This document shows positions 44,592 to 54,080 of a stretch of DNA of 64,000 nucleotides, piece by piece. Source of the DNA: Cherax quadricarinatus (Eukaryota > Arthropoda > Malacostraca > Decapoda > Parastacidae). The notes under the pieces are model-generated. The model was given only the letters and a program-made list of their open reading frames with translations. It did not search any database and had not been told where the DNA came from. A program made the position numbers and the translations under genes. The stretch is from the NCBI RefSeq assembly GCF_038502225.1, contig NC_091325.1:26337865-26401864 (forward strand), given 5' to 3'. How positions within the stretch are numbered: the stretch's first letter is position 1; the number at the start of each line of letters is the position of its first letter.

Positions 44592-46275
44592 TCCAGGGTA
44601 TGTTAGTTAGGGTCTTGTATATATGTTAATGTATTTATTTGGAAAGTAAGCAATAAGCTTTTTTTGGTGAGGGGACATACTGCTTCCATCTGCAAATGCC
44701 TTGGACCTTAGTTAACCCTACTGTCTACCGTCTCACTCTGGGGCAAGTACTTGGCTTTAAAGGCATTCACTAATTTTCAACATTTGGTTGAGAGCTGCCC
44801 ACTGAGTTGGATGGTATGAGAGAACCAGGGGTCCCATTAACTAGTTTTTTTAAGTGGCTTGGTGGCATGCTACCCATCTGAGACCTCTTCAAGAGGTTTT
44901 CTGGTGTGATGAAGAGGCTCTTGATCTAAGGAACTGGATCATAGTCTTCTTTCTCGGACCTAACCTAACTGCCCCCCACTCTTCCATTCCTCACCCAGTC
45001 TTTCCCCCATCCCTTCCCTTTCCTCTCTTTCCTATGTTCTGCCTTTGGGGATCTCTGCTCGGAAATTATAGCTCTTGAGGCCCTTGGTGGTGGTGGTGTT
45101 TGTCGTGGACTCTGGAACATCTGGGGATGTGCTTATTCACCGTCCGGAGATATGGAGGGTGGCTTTGGGGGTCCTTACGATGACAGATGTATCTCTGGAG
45201 GCTTACTTGTTGGTTCCGGAAGGTTGATTGCCGATGTGGCTCGGTGGATGCGAGGTTGTTATCCTGGATTGCTGGTTTATTGACGTGAAGGGTAGGGTAG
45301 GGTAGGGTAGGGTACGGGTTCCATGTGGCATCTGCAAAACCGACCGTCCCAAGGTCTTCATAGGTACAGAGGGAGCTATTCCTCCATACACTCCCCCCTT
45401 TTTTGAAAAAGAAAAAAGAAATCTTATTAGACCTTATCCGTGAAATCCTTATTCCCACACCCCTACCTTTCCCAAAGGTATCCTCCCAGGACCTTGGCAC
45501 ATAATTGGACCAGTCTTCAGACCCCTCAAAGAACTCGGCGCCTATTTCGGGTAACAGCTTGTTGCCCACCTCTGGTACCGAGGTTCCGACTGACCCTTGT
45601 GATACGTTTAACCTCTGCACGACCTTGACCATGATTCCGGCTTCCCCCTCTCATGTGCATCGATTTTTGGATCGTCCACACATCTCAGGATGGACCACAT
45701 CTGGTCCTCAGTGCAAATGAACCCACTCTGTAACAGACGACGCTATCCCGGTTACTTCTGGCTCTTCTCAGAGACTACCTTCTAGACAACTTCTGTCCTT
45801 ACACTCTGTGTTTCTAGGTACCTTGTGGACTAAATTCTTTAATCTGCAAAAGACATCTACAGACTAGCTTTCAGACCATAGTATCAGCAAGGCATTCATG
45901 TGCCACATTAAACGAAGCATCAAAAGTGGTATATGCACTGTCACGGTGCACAATGCTTAACAAGCTCGCAGTCTTTCCATTCCTGCACCACTGGCAATGC
46001 TCCAGTCACAGTTCTTATACACATTTCCTTCAATTCTTTCTGCAGAAGTGTTCCTCCGCATACCATCGTTCAAGGAAACTTTCTCACGTATGATACTGGA
46101 CAAGTAGGTGAATGCAGCAGATGTTCAGCAGATGGAAGATCAAGACTCCACTACGTCTTGCGCTCAATGACCCATGTGGGTTTAGTGCTTAACATGAATT
46201 AAATCAATAAATCACTTATGTTATGACATTATGGAGCAACTCGAGCTCCAGGATCTTCCAATTCTTAAAGTCGAC
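44592..46275. other. No gene recognised; repeat-like DNA
   Basis: Contains pyrimidine-rich stretches (44960-45030, 45440-45640), a short (GGGTA)n run at 45293-45315 and an A/T slip GAAAAAGAAAAAAGAAATC near 45405. Frames exist on both strands but I recognise no domain. The pyrimidine-rich part may be 5' sequence of the LINE that follows, but I cannot show this. Confidence 0.4.
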
Positions 46276-46427
46276 TATTATGTACTATGTACAATATCTT
46301 TATTGTAGACGTTTCGCCATCCAGTGGCTTTATCAATACAGATTCTAGGACATAATTAGAAGACAGTAGAACTATATACAAAAAATGAGGTAATCAGTCA
46401 CTCAGCCTTGGAGTTATTATGTACTAC
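46276..46427 (-). mobile_element. Retrozyme-like element E, 128-bp monomer with 12-bp target duplication
   Basis: The element (46288-46415) is flanked by TATTATGTACTA at 46276-46287 and 46416-46427. It is the smallest family member, not palindromic, and carries a single minus-strand hammerhead followed by body sequence shared with A and B (GAGGTAATCAGTC). It lacks the tail hairpin seen in A-D. Confidence 0.8.
46295..46345 (-). ncRNA. Hammerhead ribozyme in element E
   Basis: Minus strand: stem I GTA/TAC with outer ATCT/AGAT, core TTGATAA plus A, stem II GCCA/TGGC with loop CTGGA, GAAA, minimal stem III AC/GT, cleavage triplet GTC. C3 and G8 are replaced by U and A together. All other invariant bases fit. 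Confidence 0.75.
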
Positions 46428-46569
46428 CTGATAATTAACCTGTCTGCGGGCGGAGAGGCTATCCTTGTAATATTGCTAAGTTAACTTCTGATTGCCGTGA
46501 ACTTCTTCCACTTTCTGTTTATATAGCTTGACAGCACTTACAAATACGGAAATTAATCCCTAGGCAACA

Positions 46570-46815
46570 ACAATGGAGAAACCATCGGCGCTTTGACCAC
46601 CCAGAAAAATATTACAGGTCAGCAGCAGAATACCCTGTCTGTGGTGCAGTCTACCATAACAGTCCATCCTGCAGCAAACCTCACACTTGTCTTAAATGTA
46701 AAGAGGAGCACTTTGCTTATTCTCGTCGTTGACCAGTGTTTTCTTAAGTGAAAGAGAGATCCGCTGTCTTAAACAGAAAGAGGATCTCAATACACCATGG
46801 CAGATTTCCATCTCC
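46570..46815 (+). pseudogene. I-type LINE ORF1 (gag-like) zinc-knuckle region
   Basis: Codons spell RRFDHPEKYYRSAAEYPVCG, then HNSPSCSKPHTCLKCKEEHF and AYSRR, ending VFLSEREIRCLKQKEDLN. Cysteine/histidine spacing CxxC...C...CxxC...HF is that of the CCHC knuckles of I-type ORF1 proteins. The frame changes near 46735 and is cut at about 46815 by a different LINE fragment. ORF1-like sequence resumes after 47280 (SNPFAVLDSEVPTSSSS). Confidence 0.7.
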
Positions 46816-47278
46816 TCCTTCAAGGGAGACTCCCACGGAACGCAGGAGGGAGAGATACATGATTATATACACCTGGAAAATCCTAGAGGGACTAGTACCG
46901 AACTTGCACACGAAAATCACTCACTACGAAAGCAAAAGACTTGGCAGACGATGCACCATCCCCCCAATGAAAAGCAGGGGTGTCACTAGCACGTTAAGAG
47001 ACCATACAATAAGTGTCAGGGGCCCGAGACTGTTCAACTGCCTCCCAGCACACATAAGGGGGATTACCAACAGACCCCTGGCAGTCTTCAAGCTGGCACT
47101 GGACAAGCACCTAAAGTCAGTTCCTGATCAGCCGGGCTGTGGCTCGTACGTTGGTTTGCGTGCAGCCAGCAGCAACAGCCTGGTTGATCAGGCGCTGATC
47201 CACCAGGAGGCCTGGTCACAGACCGGGCCGCGGGGGCGTTGACCCCCGAAACTCTCTCCAGGTAAACTCCAGGTAAAC
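46815..47278 (+). mobile_element. 3' end of a second non-LTR retrotransposon, inserted in ORF1
   Basis: The frame 46838-47242 carries the C-terminal tail of a LINE ORF2: RERYMIIYTWKILEGLVPN, GVTSTLRDHTISVRGPRLFN, PAHIRGITNRPLAVFKLALD and GLRAASSNSLVDQALI. It ends after WSQTGPRGR, followed by a short tandem CTCCAGGTAAA terminus (47259-47278). It is 5'-truncated, with no RT palm or endonuclease. The open reading of about 160 codons suggests relatively recent insertion. Confidence 0.8.
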
Positions 47279-47279
47279 G

Positions 47280-48220
47280 GCTTTCTTATTCTAGAGTCGC
47301 TAGATGGCCCCAAACCTTAGTAGTACCTACTTCCATAATCACCTCTGTGTCTAACCCTTTTGCAGTCTTAGATTCTGAGGTTCCTACCTCATCGTCTTCT
47401 ACTGTCCTTCATCTTTTCACCCGCATGCTGCTATGTCTATACGACGTCCCCCCACCTAATCGTCACTTTGTATCCCCTCTTCGTATCTTTCTCTTCTTTG
47501 GTAACTTCCGTTGTCTCTCCAATCTCTACTCGTCCTACATCTTCTCCCTCCGACACCATGCTTCCTGTAGCTTCTGTTATCTGAAACAATGGAAGCCATC
47601 TCCGCCCTTATTAAAAAGACAAAACTAGTGATGAACACCGATCTACCGCAGCATCAAATGCAGTCCCCCAAACGTCAGGTAGGCACCCTCAGAAATGTGT
47701 GCCGTGGTGGACTCCTGCTTGTGCTCGTGCAGTGTCATTTGAAACATGCTGCATGGAGCCGTTATAGTTACAATAGGACCAACAGAACGACTCCTTGATT
47801 TTATGCAGGCGAGGGCGGCTTCCCAGCGTGTCAAGAGTGAAGCAAAACCCACGTGTTGGCGAGATTATGTTTTTACTGTCACTTCTACTTCCTCTACAGG
47901 TGAAGTTTGGAAAAAAAGTACGGGAATTGAGTAGGCAGGTACTCTTCGGACCCAGCTCCCGTTCTTAGGGTTGTCGGTGTCAGCATTGCAGACCCTGCTG
48001 ATGTTGCCACAGTAATTGGAAATCTTGTTCATATATCCCAGGGGTTCCATCTGAGCCCCTCGTTTCTTGCCTTCAAATCTGCAAGAGAGTTAACACCTTT
48101 AGATTTGTCTTCTAGCACAGAAAAGTATTATAAAAGGTCTTTTGCGCTTCAAGAACTTGAGACAAGACTTTCCGCTTGCCAACCATCGGCAACTGGACCT
48201 ATGTTGTTCATATTTGTATT
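47280..48220 (+). pseudogene. I-type LINE ORF1 end and ORF2 pre-RT region
   Basis: 47280-47600 gives Ser/Thr/Pro-rich ORF1-like sequence (SNPFAVLDSEVPTSSSS, PPPNRHFVSPL). From 47720 on, in several frames, come ARAASQRVKSEAKPTCWRDY, EVWKKSTG, GFHLSPSFLAFKSARELTPL and KSFALQELETRLSA-like sequence. That is the conserved linker between endonuclease and RT in jockey/I-type LINEs. The endonuclease itself is missing between about 47640 and 47700. Confidence 0.65.
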
Positions 48221-48281
48221 CTTCAATATTTACATCCGACGGCCCTCACAATCCTTTAATTTTGTTTCGTCGCAAAGGATT

Positions 48282-48315
48282 CATCATCCATGGAAAAACT
48301 GCCGTTTTTCCATGG
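48282..48315. repeat. 15-bp perfect inverted repeat
   Basis: CATCCATGGAAAAAC, four bases TGCC, then GTTTTTCCATGGATG. No T-run or coding context makes it a terminator. Two partial direct copies of an ACTTCCT-CC-AGGACTGTAAC unit follow to about 48410. Confidence 0.7.
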
Positions 48316-48589
48316 ATGTACTTCCTGCCTCCAGGACTGTAACATCCACACCCATCCTTCACAGTGCAGGCACTGTACTTCCTACCTCTAGGACTGTAAC
48401 ATCTACACCCTTTCGTAAACCAGGTAATTCGGGCCAAGATGCCTCCCACTATAAAAACCAGATTCTTAGGGACAAGTTGCCTCCCATTATCGACCCTTTG
48501 CTCTTACTGGTGCAGTTTGCAAGTTGAACATTAAAATGGTATAAAATACCGACAGGTTGTTAGGTAAGACACATATGCAACAGTTAGGT

Positions 48590-48645
48590 ATCTTTATTAT
48601 GAAACGTTTCGCCTACACAGTAGGCTTCTTCAGTCAAGTACAGAA
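48590..48645 (-). ncRNA. Hammerhead ribozyme, left arm of element C
   Basis: Reverse complement of the right-arm ribozyme: core CTGAAGA, extra A, stem II GCCTAC/GTAGGC, GAAA. Confidence 0.8.
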
Positions 48646-48704
48646 AAGTTGATAGAAGCAGAAGATACATCGTCTTCAAGTATCTTCTGCTTCTATCAAC
48701 TTTT

Positions 48705-48760
48705 CTGTACTTGACTGAAGAAGCCTACTGTGTAGGCGAAACGTTTCATAATAAAGATAC
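48705..48760 (+). ncRNA. Hammerhead ribozyme, right arm of element C
   Basis: Core CTGAAGA (N7 is A, allowed), extra A, stem II GCCTAC/GTAGGC with loop TGT, GAAA, minimal stem III AC/GT, stem I TGA/TCA with outer CTTT/AAAG. Compared with A and B, stem II C-G is replaced by an inserted T-A pair and stem I G-C by T-A, so pairing is kept while sequence changes. Confidence 0.83.
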
Positions 48761-48799
48761 CTAACTGTTGCATATGTGTCTTACCTAACAGTTTGCAAG

Positions 48800-49800
48800 T
48801 TGCTAGAACGTCGAGTAAATAGATGTTAGGTATGGTATTTGGAGACCCAACTGTCTTTCCATTCGTCAATTTGACCTCCGTAAGGGCCGATCTACTATTG
48901 ACTCCTTACTCCATTAAGATTCCTATGTTCGTAATGCCTTTGCTAGTAAATAATTGGCTATTGCAGCCATTTTTTTTATCTTGAAACAGCGTAAGACACT
49001 ACCTGGCGATATAACATCTAGACCCGAGCTCATTTCTTAGGCCTTCGTGGCAATCTGCGGATTTTCTTCAAAAATTTCTTGTCCAAGAGACATTTCTGTG
49101 TCCGGGTTAATACATGTTTTTCCCCGGACTTTGTCCCTCAGGTTTGTGTTCTTAGCATCATTCTTTTTCTATTTGCTATCCATGACCTTGCCTCTGTTTA
49201 CCCATCTCAAATTTGATCTACCGTGTTTCACATTGAGCCACTACTCATGGGTTTAAATTTTATGTTACTAAAACACAACCGATCACTTTTACTAGAGGCT
49301 CTGTTGTCTCTAATAAGAACATAAGAACATAAGAAAGGAGGAACACTGCAGGAGGCCTGCTGGCCCATACTAGGCAGGTCCTTTACAATTCATCCCACTA
49401 ACAAAACATTTGCCCAACCCAATTTTCAATGCCACCCAAGAAATAAACTCTGATGTGAAAGTCCCACTCAAATCCAACCCCTCCCACTCATGTACTTATC
49501 CAACCTAAATTTGAAACTACCGCGTTATACCTGAATGGTCCTCGTATCCCTGACCGAGATACGGTTAGGTTTGTCTGCCTTTTATTTAATCGGCGGATGT
49601 CCAGGAAACCTCACATTACCTCTCTGAAAGCAACTTGTCGTAGCCGAACTTTTTTGAAACCCTTGCCCGTCTTTCTTGGGGAGTTGATAGACGAATTCTC
49701 CTTCGTTTTCATTCTGCCCTAATCTTATCGAAACTGGATTATTGTGACCAGATATATTCTGCAGCCTCTCCCGCAACTCTTTCTAAATATGATCCCACTT
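48800..49800 (+). pseudogene. I-type LINE reverse transcriptase remnant
   Basis: In shifting frames: FRKGRSTIDSLL-like sequence (about 48875-48915), decayed motif A FFYLETA-stop-DTTWRYNI (about 48970-49020), LRGNLRIFLKNFLSKRHFCV (about 49045-49110), SPDFVPQVCVLS and FLFAIHDLASV (about 49120-49200). The YxDD box is not readable. After the CR1 fragment come thumb sequences RKPHITSLKATCRSR and LILSKLDYCDQIYSAASPAT (about 49600-49795). Clearly inactive. Confidence 0.75.
49315..49529 (-). mobile_element. CR1 3'-end fragment (5'-truncated)
   Basis: The plus strand starts with AAGAACATAAGAACATAAG, the 8-bp terminal repeat of the CR1 family, then GGAGGCCTGCTGGCCCATAC and CCCACTCATGTACTTATCCAACC. These match the 3' UTR and last ORF2 codons of the elements at 5545 and 31073. 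About 215 bp, inserted between the RT palm and thumb of the I-type LINE. Confidence 0.9.
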
Positions 49801-50149
49801 ATCTAGGTGTCTAGATGCTTTTTGTTCGTTCTCGGTCGTGAGTCTATATGCAGAGGCGAATGTTCTATTGTCTCCGATATTATGTCCTCTCTCATGACCA
49901 TCACCATCATTCTTCATATAGGATGGTAACAGTCGTTAGTAGAGGTCTTTCATTTGATTGCAGCTCCTCTTTACTACATCCCTTCTCTCATCGTATTCAC
50001 TCTCTCTTGGCCTCTCGTCACTTACCCCGCTATATACCTCAATCCGGCATCTAAGTTTTGTCATCCCCTTGGGAAATTCCGACGATTCGTGTCTGTTCTT
50101 CCCCACTTCCGTGCGCGAAAGCTCAATTATCTGCCGAAGCTTCTCGCTC

Positions 50150-51092
50150 ATTTTTTTTCTTAATCATTTCCGATCTCATGCCGTTGCAGCTTACACTGAT
50201 GATTGTAAATTCTTGGACGTTTAATGGGCTCAGCAAGCATTTTCACAACTGAGCCATATGCAGTTCTCATCGCCGTTATACATATTGCCTCCCTGCCTAC
50301 CTAAACATTCTTTGTGGCTTAGGATTCCTTTAGTGCTTTACAGGCTATTCAAAAAGATGATTCTCCTCACCCCCCTTGTTTTCCTTACACAAGTTTGGTT
50401 GCGCAGTATTTCTAGTAAAAATGAAGATGATGTTTTCTGCTGTGTCCCGCGCCATCTTGATGTTTTGGGTCAACGCGCAGGCAGACTCTACTGCACGGTC
50501 AGCTGCTCATACAACTTTCGTTTCATATAGAGATATTCCATTCTCAGGCCAATTTACAGTAATCTCTACACAGCTTCGCAACCATTGGCAACAATGGCGG
50601 TCCGAGATAATTCATAACAAACTGTTATTCTGTCAAACCTTGTTCGGGTTTCTGGTCATCTTATCATTGTTGTTGTGTCTGGGAGACACTCTCCCGCCTT
50701 CTTATCAGACACACACGCCTTACTTATAGGTATCTCATGGAGAAGCGCCTAGCGCCACTCCACGAATTGTCTAGTTTCATTGTCGGTTTGTCATCTACTA
50801 ATAGACTGTTCTGTCTACAAGCGGATACGCAGAATTTACCTCCAACGTCGTCACAGCTCTAACGCCCAGCGGCCAACAGCCTCATCTTTGACATACATTT
50901 CCTCTTTGACTTTTTGTCAGCAACAGCTTTACTATGCTAATTTTTATTATATTTTCCCTTTAGCACTCCTCACCAACCTTATTAACTCTACCTTTTGCAT
51001 ACTCCTCCCTCGCTGGTCTCTGATCTTCGCATATTTCGTCTTTAGCATATCCCGCCCTGCAGCGATGTATGACCCTTGTGGGCCTAGCTCTT
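50150..51092 (+). pseudogene. I-type LINE RNase H and C-terminal remnant
   Basis: HAVAAYTDDCKFLD (50175-50222) corresponds to the AAYTDGSK start of RNase H. Further on, in other frames, come VFLTQVWLRSISSKNEDDVF, CCVPRHLDVLGQ and QADSTARSAAHTTF, the DVxGNExAD-STA end of the domain. SVCHLLIDCSVYKRIRR at 50780 is the C-terminal region typical of LINEs with RNase H. The final codons PAAMYDPCGPSS lie directly before the TAA tail. Confidence 0.75.
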
Positions 51093-51097
51093 AGTAT

Positions 51098-51101
51098 TGA
51101 T

Positions 51102-51150
<49 letters not shown>

Positions 51151-51164
51151 TTATTAATAATAAT

Positions 51165-51247
<83 letters not shown>
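51098..51247. repeat. (TAA)n tract, probable 3' tail of the I-type LINE
   Basis: About 150 bp of AAT/TAA with a few ATT interruptions, starting 6-10 bases after the last LINE codons. I-clade LINEs end in TAA repeats instead of poly(A). Confidence 0.85.
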
Positions 51248-51248
<1 letters not shown>

Positions 51249-51279
51249 TCCCATATGAGGGATGGCATTACAGTGTTCT

Positions 51280-51722
51280 GGGGGATGGCTGCCTCGAGTA
51301 TGCTATACTTTATTCGATGCTCATCACCTAACCACCGGTATGTTGTGTCGACAAGTGAACTGGCAAATCAAAGTAGAGCAGTTTTTGGGCCCCATTGCTT
51401 TATTTATTGTCCAGTTCAACCCTCCAATCAGGTGAGAGCATGCGTCTCCAGTCAAGGTGATGTCATGCCTACCTGTTTGGCTGGAAAAGCAGACATTCTC
51501 CAACTCTATTCGAATCCATTAGTTTCTTTGAATGGTTCTTGGTTATCACATTATTATAATGCAAAGTTAAGATGTTAACCTTGTAAATAAGTTGTGAAGG
51601 AGTACATGGGTAGAGAAATCTACCCCTGCTGTGTTTTTCTTGCCTCTGTCATTCCTGGTTCATTGCTGTATTGCTAACTCTGGTTACGACAAGGTGTAAA
51701 AATTGCTTCTTATGTTCGTAAT
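51280..51722 (+). repeat. LTR-like block of Gypsy element, copy 2 (no internal region)
   Basis: Diverged copy of 41400-41870, ending near ATGTTCGTAATAT. What follows is unlike the gag region after copy 1, so this is a solo or fragmentary LTR. Confidence 0.7.
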
Positions 51723-51732
51723 ATTTGCCCAC

Positions 51733-51900
51733 AAGTGACTTGACAATGGTCCAGGAAAGTCCAAAACGTCGTCGAAGGGATGCAATTCGAAATAAAGTTT
51801 TTAATGGATTGTTCCAGCCACAGTATTGTGACTACTCAGTTATGCTACCCCTCTCAAGCTGTGCCTCTACCGTGCATGTATACGTTCTTGCTCCCTCACA
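51733..51900 (+). repeat. Short repeat with degenerate hammerhead-like core
   Basis: GTGAC, TTGACAA, T, then an imperfect stem II (GGTCC...GTCC), AAAA for GAAA, minimal stem III AC/GT, triplet GTC and stem I GAC/GTC. AATAAA follows at 51792. C3 is U and G8 is A together, as in the PLE copies; invariant G12 is lost. Probably a decayed member of another ribozyme-bearing repeat family. Confidence 0.4.
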
Positions 51901-51925
51901 AATATTTTTCTTTTTTTTTTTTAAC

Positions 51926-52358
51926 CATGACATCGGAAAAATGGCCTGCAACTTCCAGTGATGGTAGTGTATCAAAGATGTCCAGAAAAAGCATTAGAAT
52001 GGATGTGCAACTGCAAGTGGCAGGATGTTTGGAAGCTCGTGAGTGTCAGGTTGATCTCGGCACCTCTTTAAACTTGGCTACATCCATGATCAGAACAATT
52101 AAACGAAAATGCAGATAAGATACAAGATTCTGCAACAACGACTTCAAAGTTATCACCAACGAAGGATTTTTTTTTGTAAATTATTGTTTTCTACTCCTAC
52201 AAATTACTGTAAATAAAATACAATATTGTACCATATATCTCGGGTTGAAATTTTTGTCAGACACGCATGTACATTTACGTAATGTTATAATGACCACGAA
52301 TAATTGCGTTCCATCTCCAGGAACACATCCTCGGCGCTAAGCGAGGTCTCGTTGTACT
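51926..52358 (+). pseudogene. Tigger/pogo-like DNA transposon remnant (N-terminal HTH only)
   Basis: Opens at ATG 51928 in the context of MTSEKWPATSS. It is followed by KMSRKSIRMDVQLQVAGCLE and LGTSLNLATSMIRTIKRKC, the CENP-B/psq-type helix-turn-helix of Tigger transposases (K-I-LE-GE-xxIA-LN-S-STIRTI). Stop at about 52116, and traces of the next codons continue to about 52170. The DDE catalytic domain is absent. The right end, GCTAAGCGAGGTCTCG then TTGTACTGTA near 52358, looks like a pogo-type terminal repeat next to TA. I find no matching left end. Confidence 0.6.
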
Positions 52359-52359
52359 G

Positions 52360-53455
52360 TACTTGTTGAAATTTTGATGTAAATGGCCTTGTGCCCACAT
52401 TTGAATATATTTAGCTACATAACTGCTTAAAATAGGTTGCAAGGAAGGAAAAGTTAATTAAATAAGGTTGAAAGACTGAAAGGCTGGTAGAGGAGGTATG
52501 ACTAGTGGAATGATTGTTCAGAAAGGGATATTTGAGCAGTTATCTTCACACCCGCCTTCCTTCTCCACCGGGTGGGATTTAACAAAGGATCCAGGGATCC
52601 AGGGATCCAGGGACCCTTCTTGACAGAGTAGCATCACTTGGCCACCTGCTCTCAAGTCCGTAAGTATAGAGTTCCACTGATGATTAGTTATTTCATGTTT
52701 AGATTTTCTATTTAATTTAATGTAGACAAGAATTCTACTCTTCTTGGGTTTTTCTTTGACCTGACTTTACCATAGTTACACATAATGTTAAGTTATCACC
52801 ATTACTTTTAAAGGTCTTCAGCCTTCTTGTCCGGTTCGTAATTTCCTTTTCTTCTTCTCTGCCTTGCTGCATGGTTCAGGTCACCCAACAGATGCGAAAC
52901 GAGACGAGCAGCACAATCTAATATAATAGATCAGATACTTGAGATTTCATCACCTTGAAGACTGCTGTTCCTTCCCCTTTTGGTTTGTCTGCACTTCTAT
53001 TATATCATTTCGACAGATGTTGCCGATCTCCAGTTGTCTACCACTGCCGCCAGCCAACTCTGTTAGCTGAGCTGTTAGTTTCGCACCTTCATAAAAATTG
53101 TTACATTCTGGAGCTGGGCTTCACAATAGTCATGACCATCTGTGACTGCTTACCATTCCATTCCAGCTATTCCTGTGCGCTTTGTCATACCAACGGAAGT
53201 CTCAGAACATCATTCTGTACGTATGAAGCTTGTTTCACATGATTTATTTAATTTTTCCATCATTGGCTTCATTTAGGACGGCTTCATCCTTAATATTTAT
53301 ATTTTAAGAGCTCTGCTTATATTTAATAAAAATTTGTTGTATCTAATTTTATTCATTTTCCTCTCTATTCATATGGAGGAGGAGAGTCTTTCAAAATGCT
53401 CTTTGAGGGTGTGAAGGGGCCCCTTACACCTTCACACACAGTTATGTCACTTAAA
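52360..53455. other. No gene recognised
   Basis: Contains a short direct repeat GGATCCAGGGATCCAGGGA (about 52588-52608). No conserved domain, transposon end or RNA structure could be supported. Confidence 0.4.
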
Positions 53456-54080
53456 GGAAACCACTGAAACACAATAAGCCAATATGAACTTCAACAAACC
53501 ACATTCACCATAACAACCATGAACCACAACTACTAGGAACCGTAATAAATCACTATGAACCACATCAAACCACTATGAACTACAATATTACGAACAGAGG
53601 TGTAGTCTCGTTTTCTGCACACCTGGTTGTAGCACAATAGCCAAGGTAGGAACGAGCAGTGAGTAAATATTTCCTTCACCAAGCAGCATGAAAGTGTTTG
53701 TACAATAAATACAGAGGATATGTACAAAAAAAGGCAATTTGCAAACAAGAAACACGGAAAGAACCGTCCTCGACCAGACTCTTCAGTGTTGCTTCACGAG
53801 TTTCCAACATCACTTCACAACTTTGGTGGGTTTCCTTGTGGCTGGCTGGTTGAACCAAGGTGCTAGCATAACAAGGGAGCTCCGCACATTATACTCTTAG
53901 CATCTGGTTCGCTGGTAGGGAGAGTGTCTTTATGAGTGTGTGACATAAGCCAAATAAACATACTCTTAGCATGCTACACACAACAAACCACTATGAACTA
54001 CACCAAACCGCTGTGAACTACAGCAAACCACTGTAAACTACAACAAACCACTTTGAACTACAACAAACCATACACATACA
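53456..54080. repeat. About 20-bp minisatellite in two blocks with intervening sequence
   Basis: Imperfect tandem units of the form AACCACTATGAACTACAACA at 53456-53590 and again at 53975-54075. The 380 bp between (53591-53974) is unrelated, contains AATAAA near 53705, and may be an insertion. I see no clear target duplication. Confidence 0.7.

Larger units (their letters stand above)
48513..48802 (-). mobile_element. Retrozyme-like palindromic element C with 14-bp target duplication
   Basis: The element (48527-48788) is flanked by CAGTTTGCAAGTTG at 48513-48526 and 48789-48802. On the plus strand the tail comes first (GGTAT-AAA-ATACC hairpin, then GACAGGTTG). It is followed by an inverted repeat with perfect 109-bp arms (48560-48668 and 48680-48788) and an 11-bp spacer. 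Each arm has a hammerhead. Orientation is opposite to A and B. It lies in the I-type LINE ahead of its RT. Confidence 0.88.
46560..51247 (+). mobile_element. Decayed I-type LINE (ORF1 knuckles, RT, RNase H, TAA tail)
   Basis: Order on the plus strand: ORF1 zinc knuckles (46570-46815), interruption, ORF1 continuation (47280-47600), ORF2 middle (47645-48220), RT (48800-49800, interrupted), RNase H (about 50150-50520), C-terminus (to about 51090), then (TAA)n at 51098-51247. A LINE with RNase H downstream of RT and a TAA-repeat tail matches the I clade. Insertions: another LINE 3' end (46815-47278), element C (48527-48788) and a CR1 3' end (49315-49529). Stops and frame changes are everywhere. 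Confidence 0.75.

Noticed and set aside
45293..45315. (GGGTA)n as an internal telomere relic
   Set aside because: Only about five units and not the arthropod TTAGG motif.
45066..45632. 188-codon minus-strand frame
   Set aside because: Low-complexity composition (FFFFKK, repeated YPTLPYP from the GGGTA run) and no recognisable domain.
46748..47242. Host protein of 164 residues
   Set aside because: The recognisable part is the C-terminal tail of a LINE ORF2 fused to ORF1 of another LINE; no host gene structure.
47347..48527. Cluster of short plus-strand frames as small genes
   Set aside because: They are pieces of one decayed I-type LINE in different frames.
51069..51578. Asn-repeat protein
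   Set aside because: Translation of the (TAA)n LINE tail and the adjoining LTR-like block.
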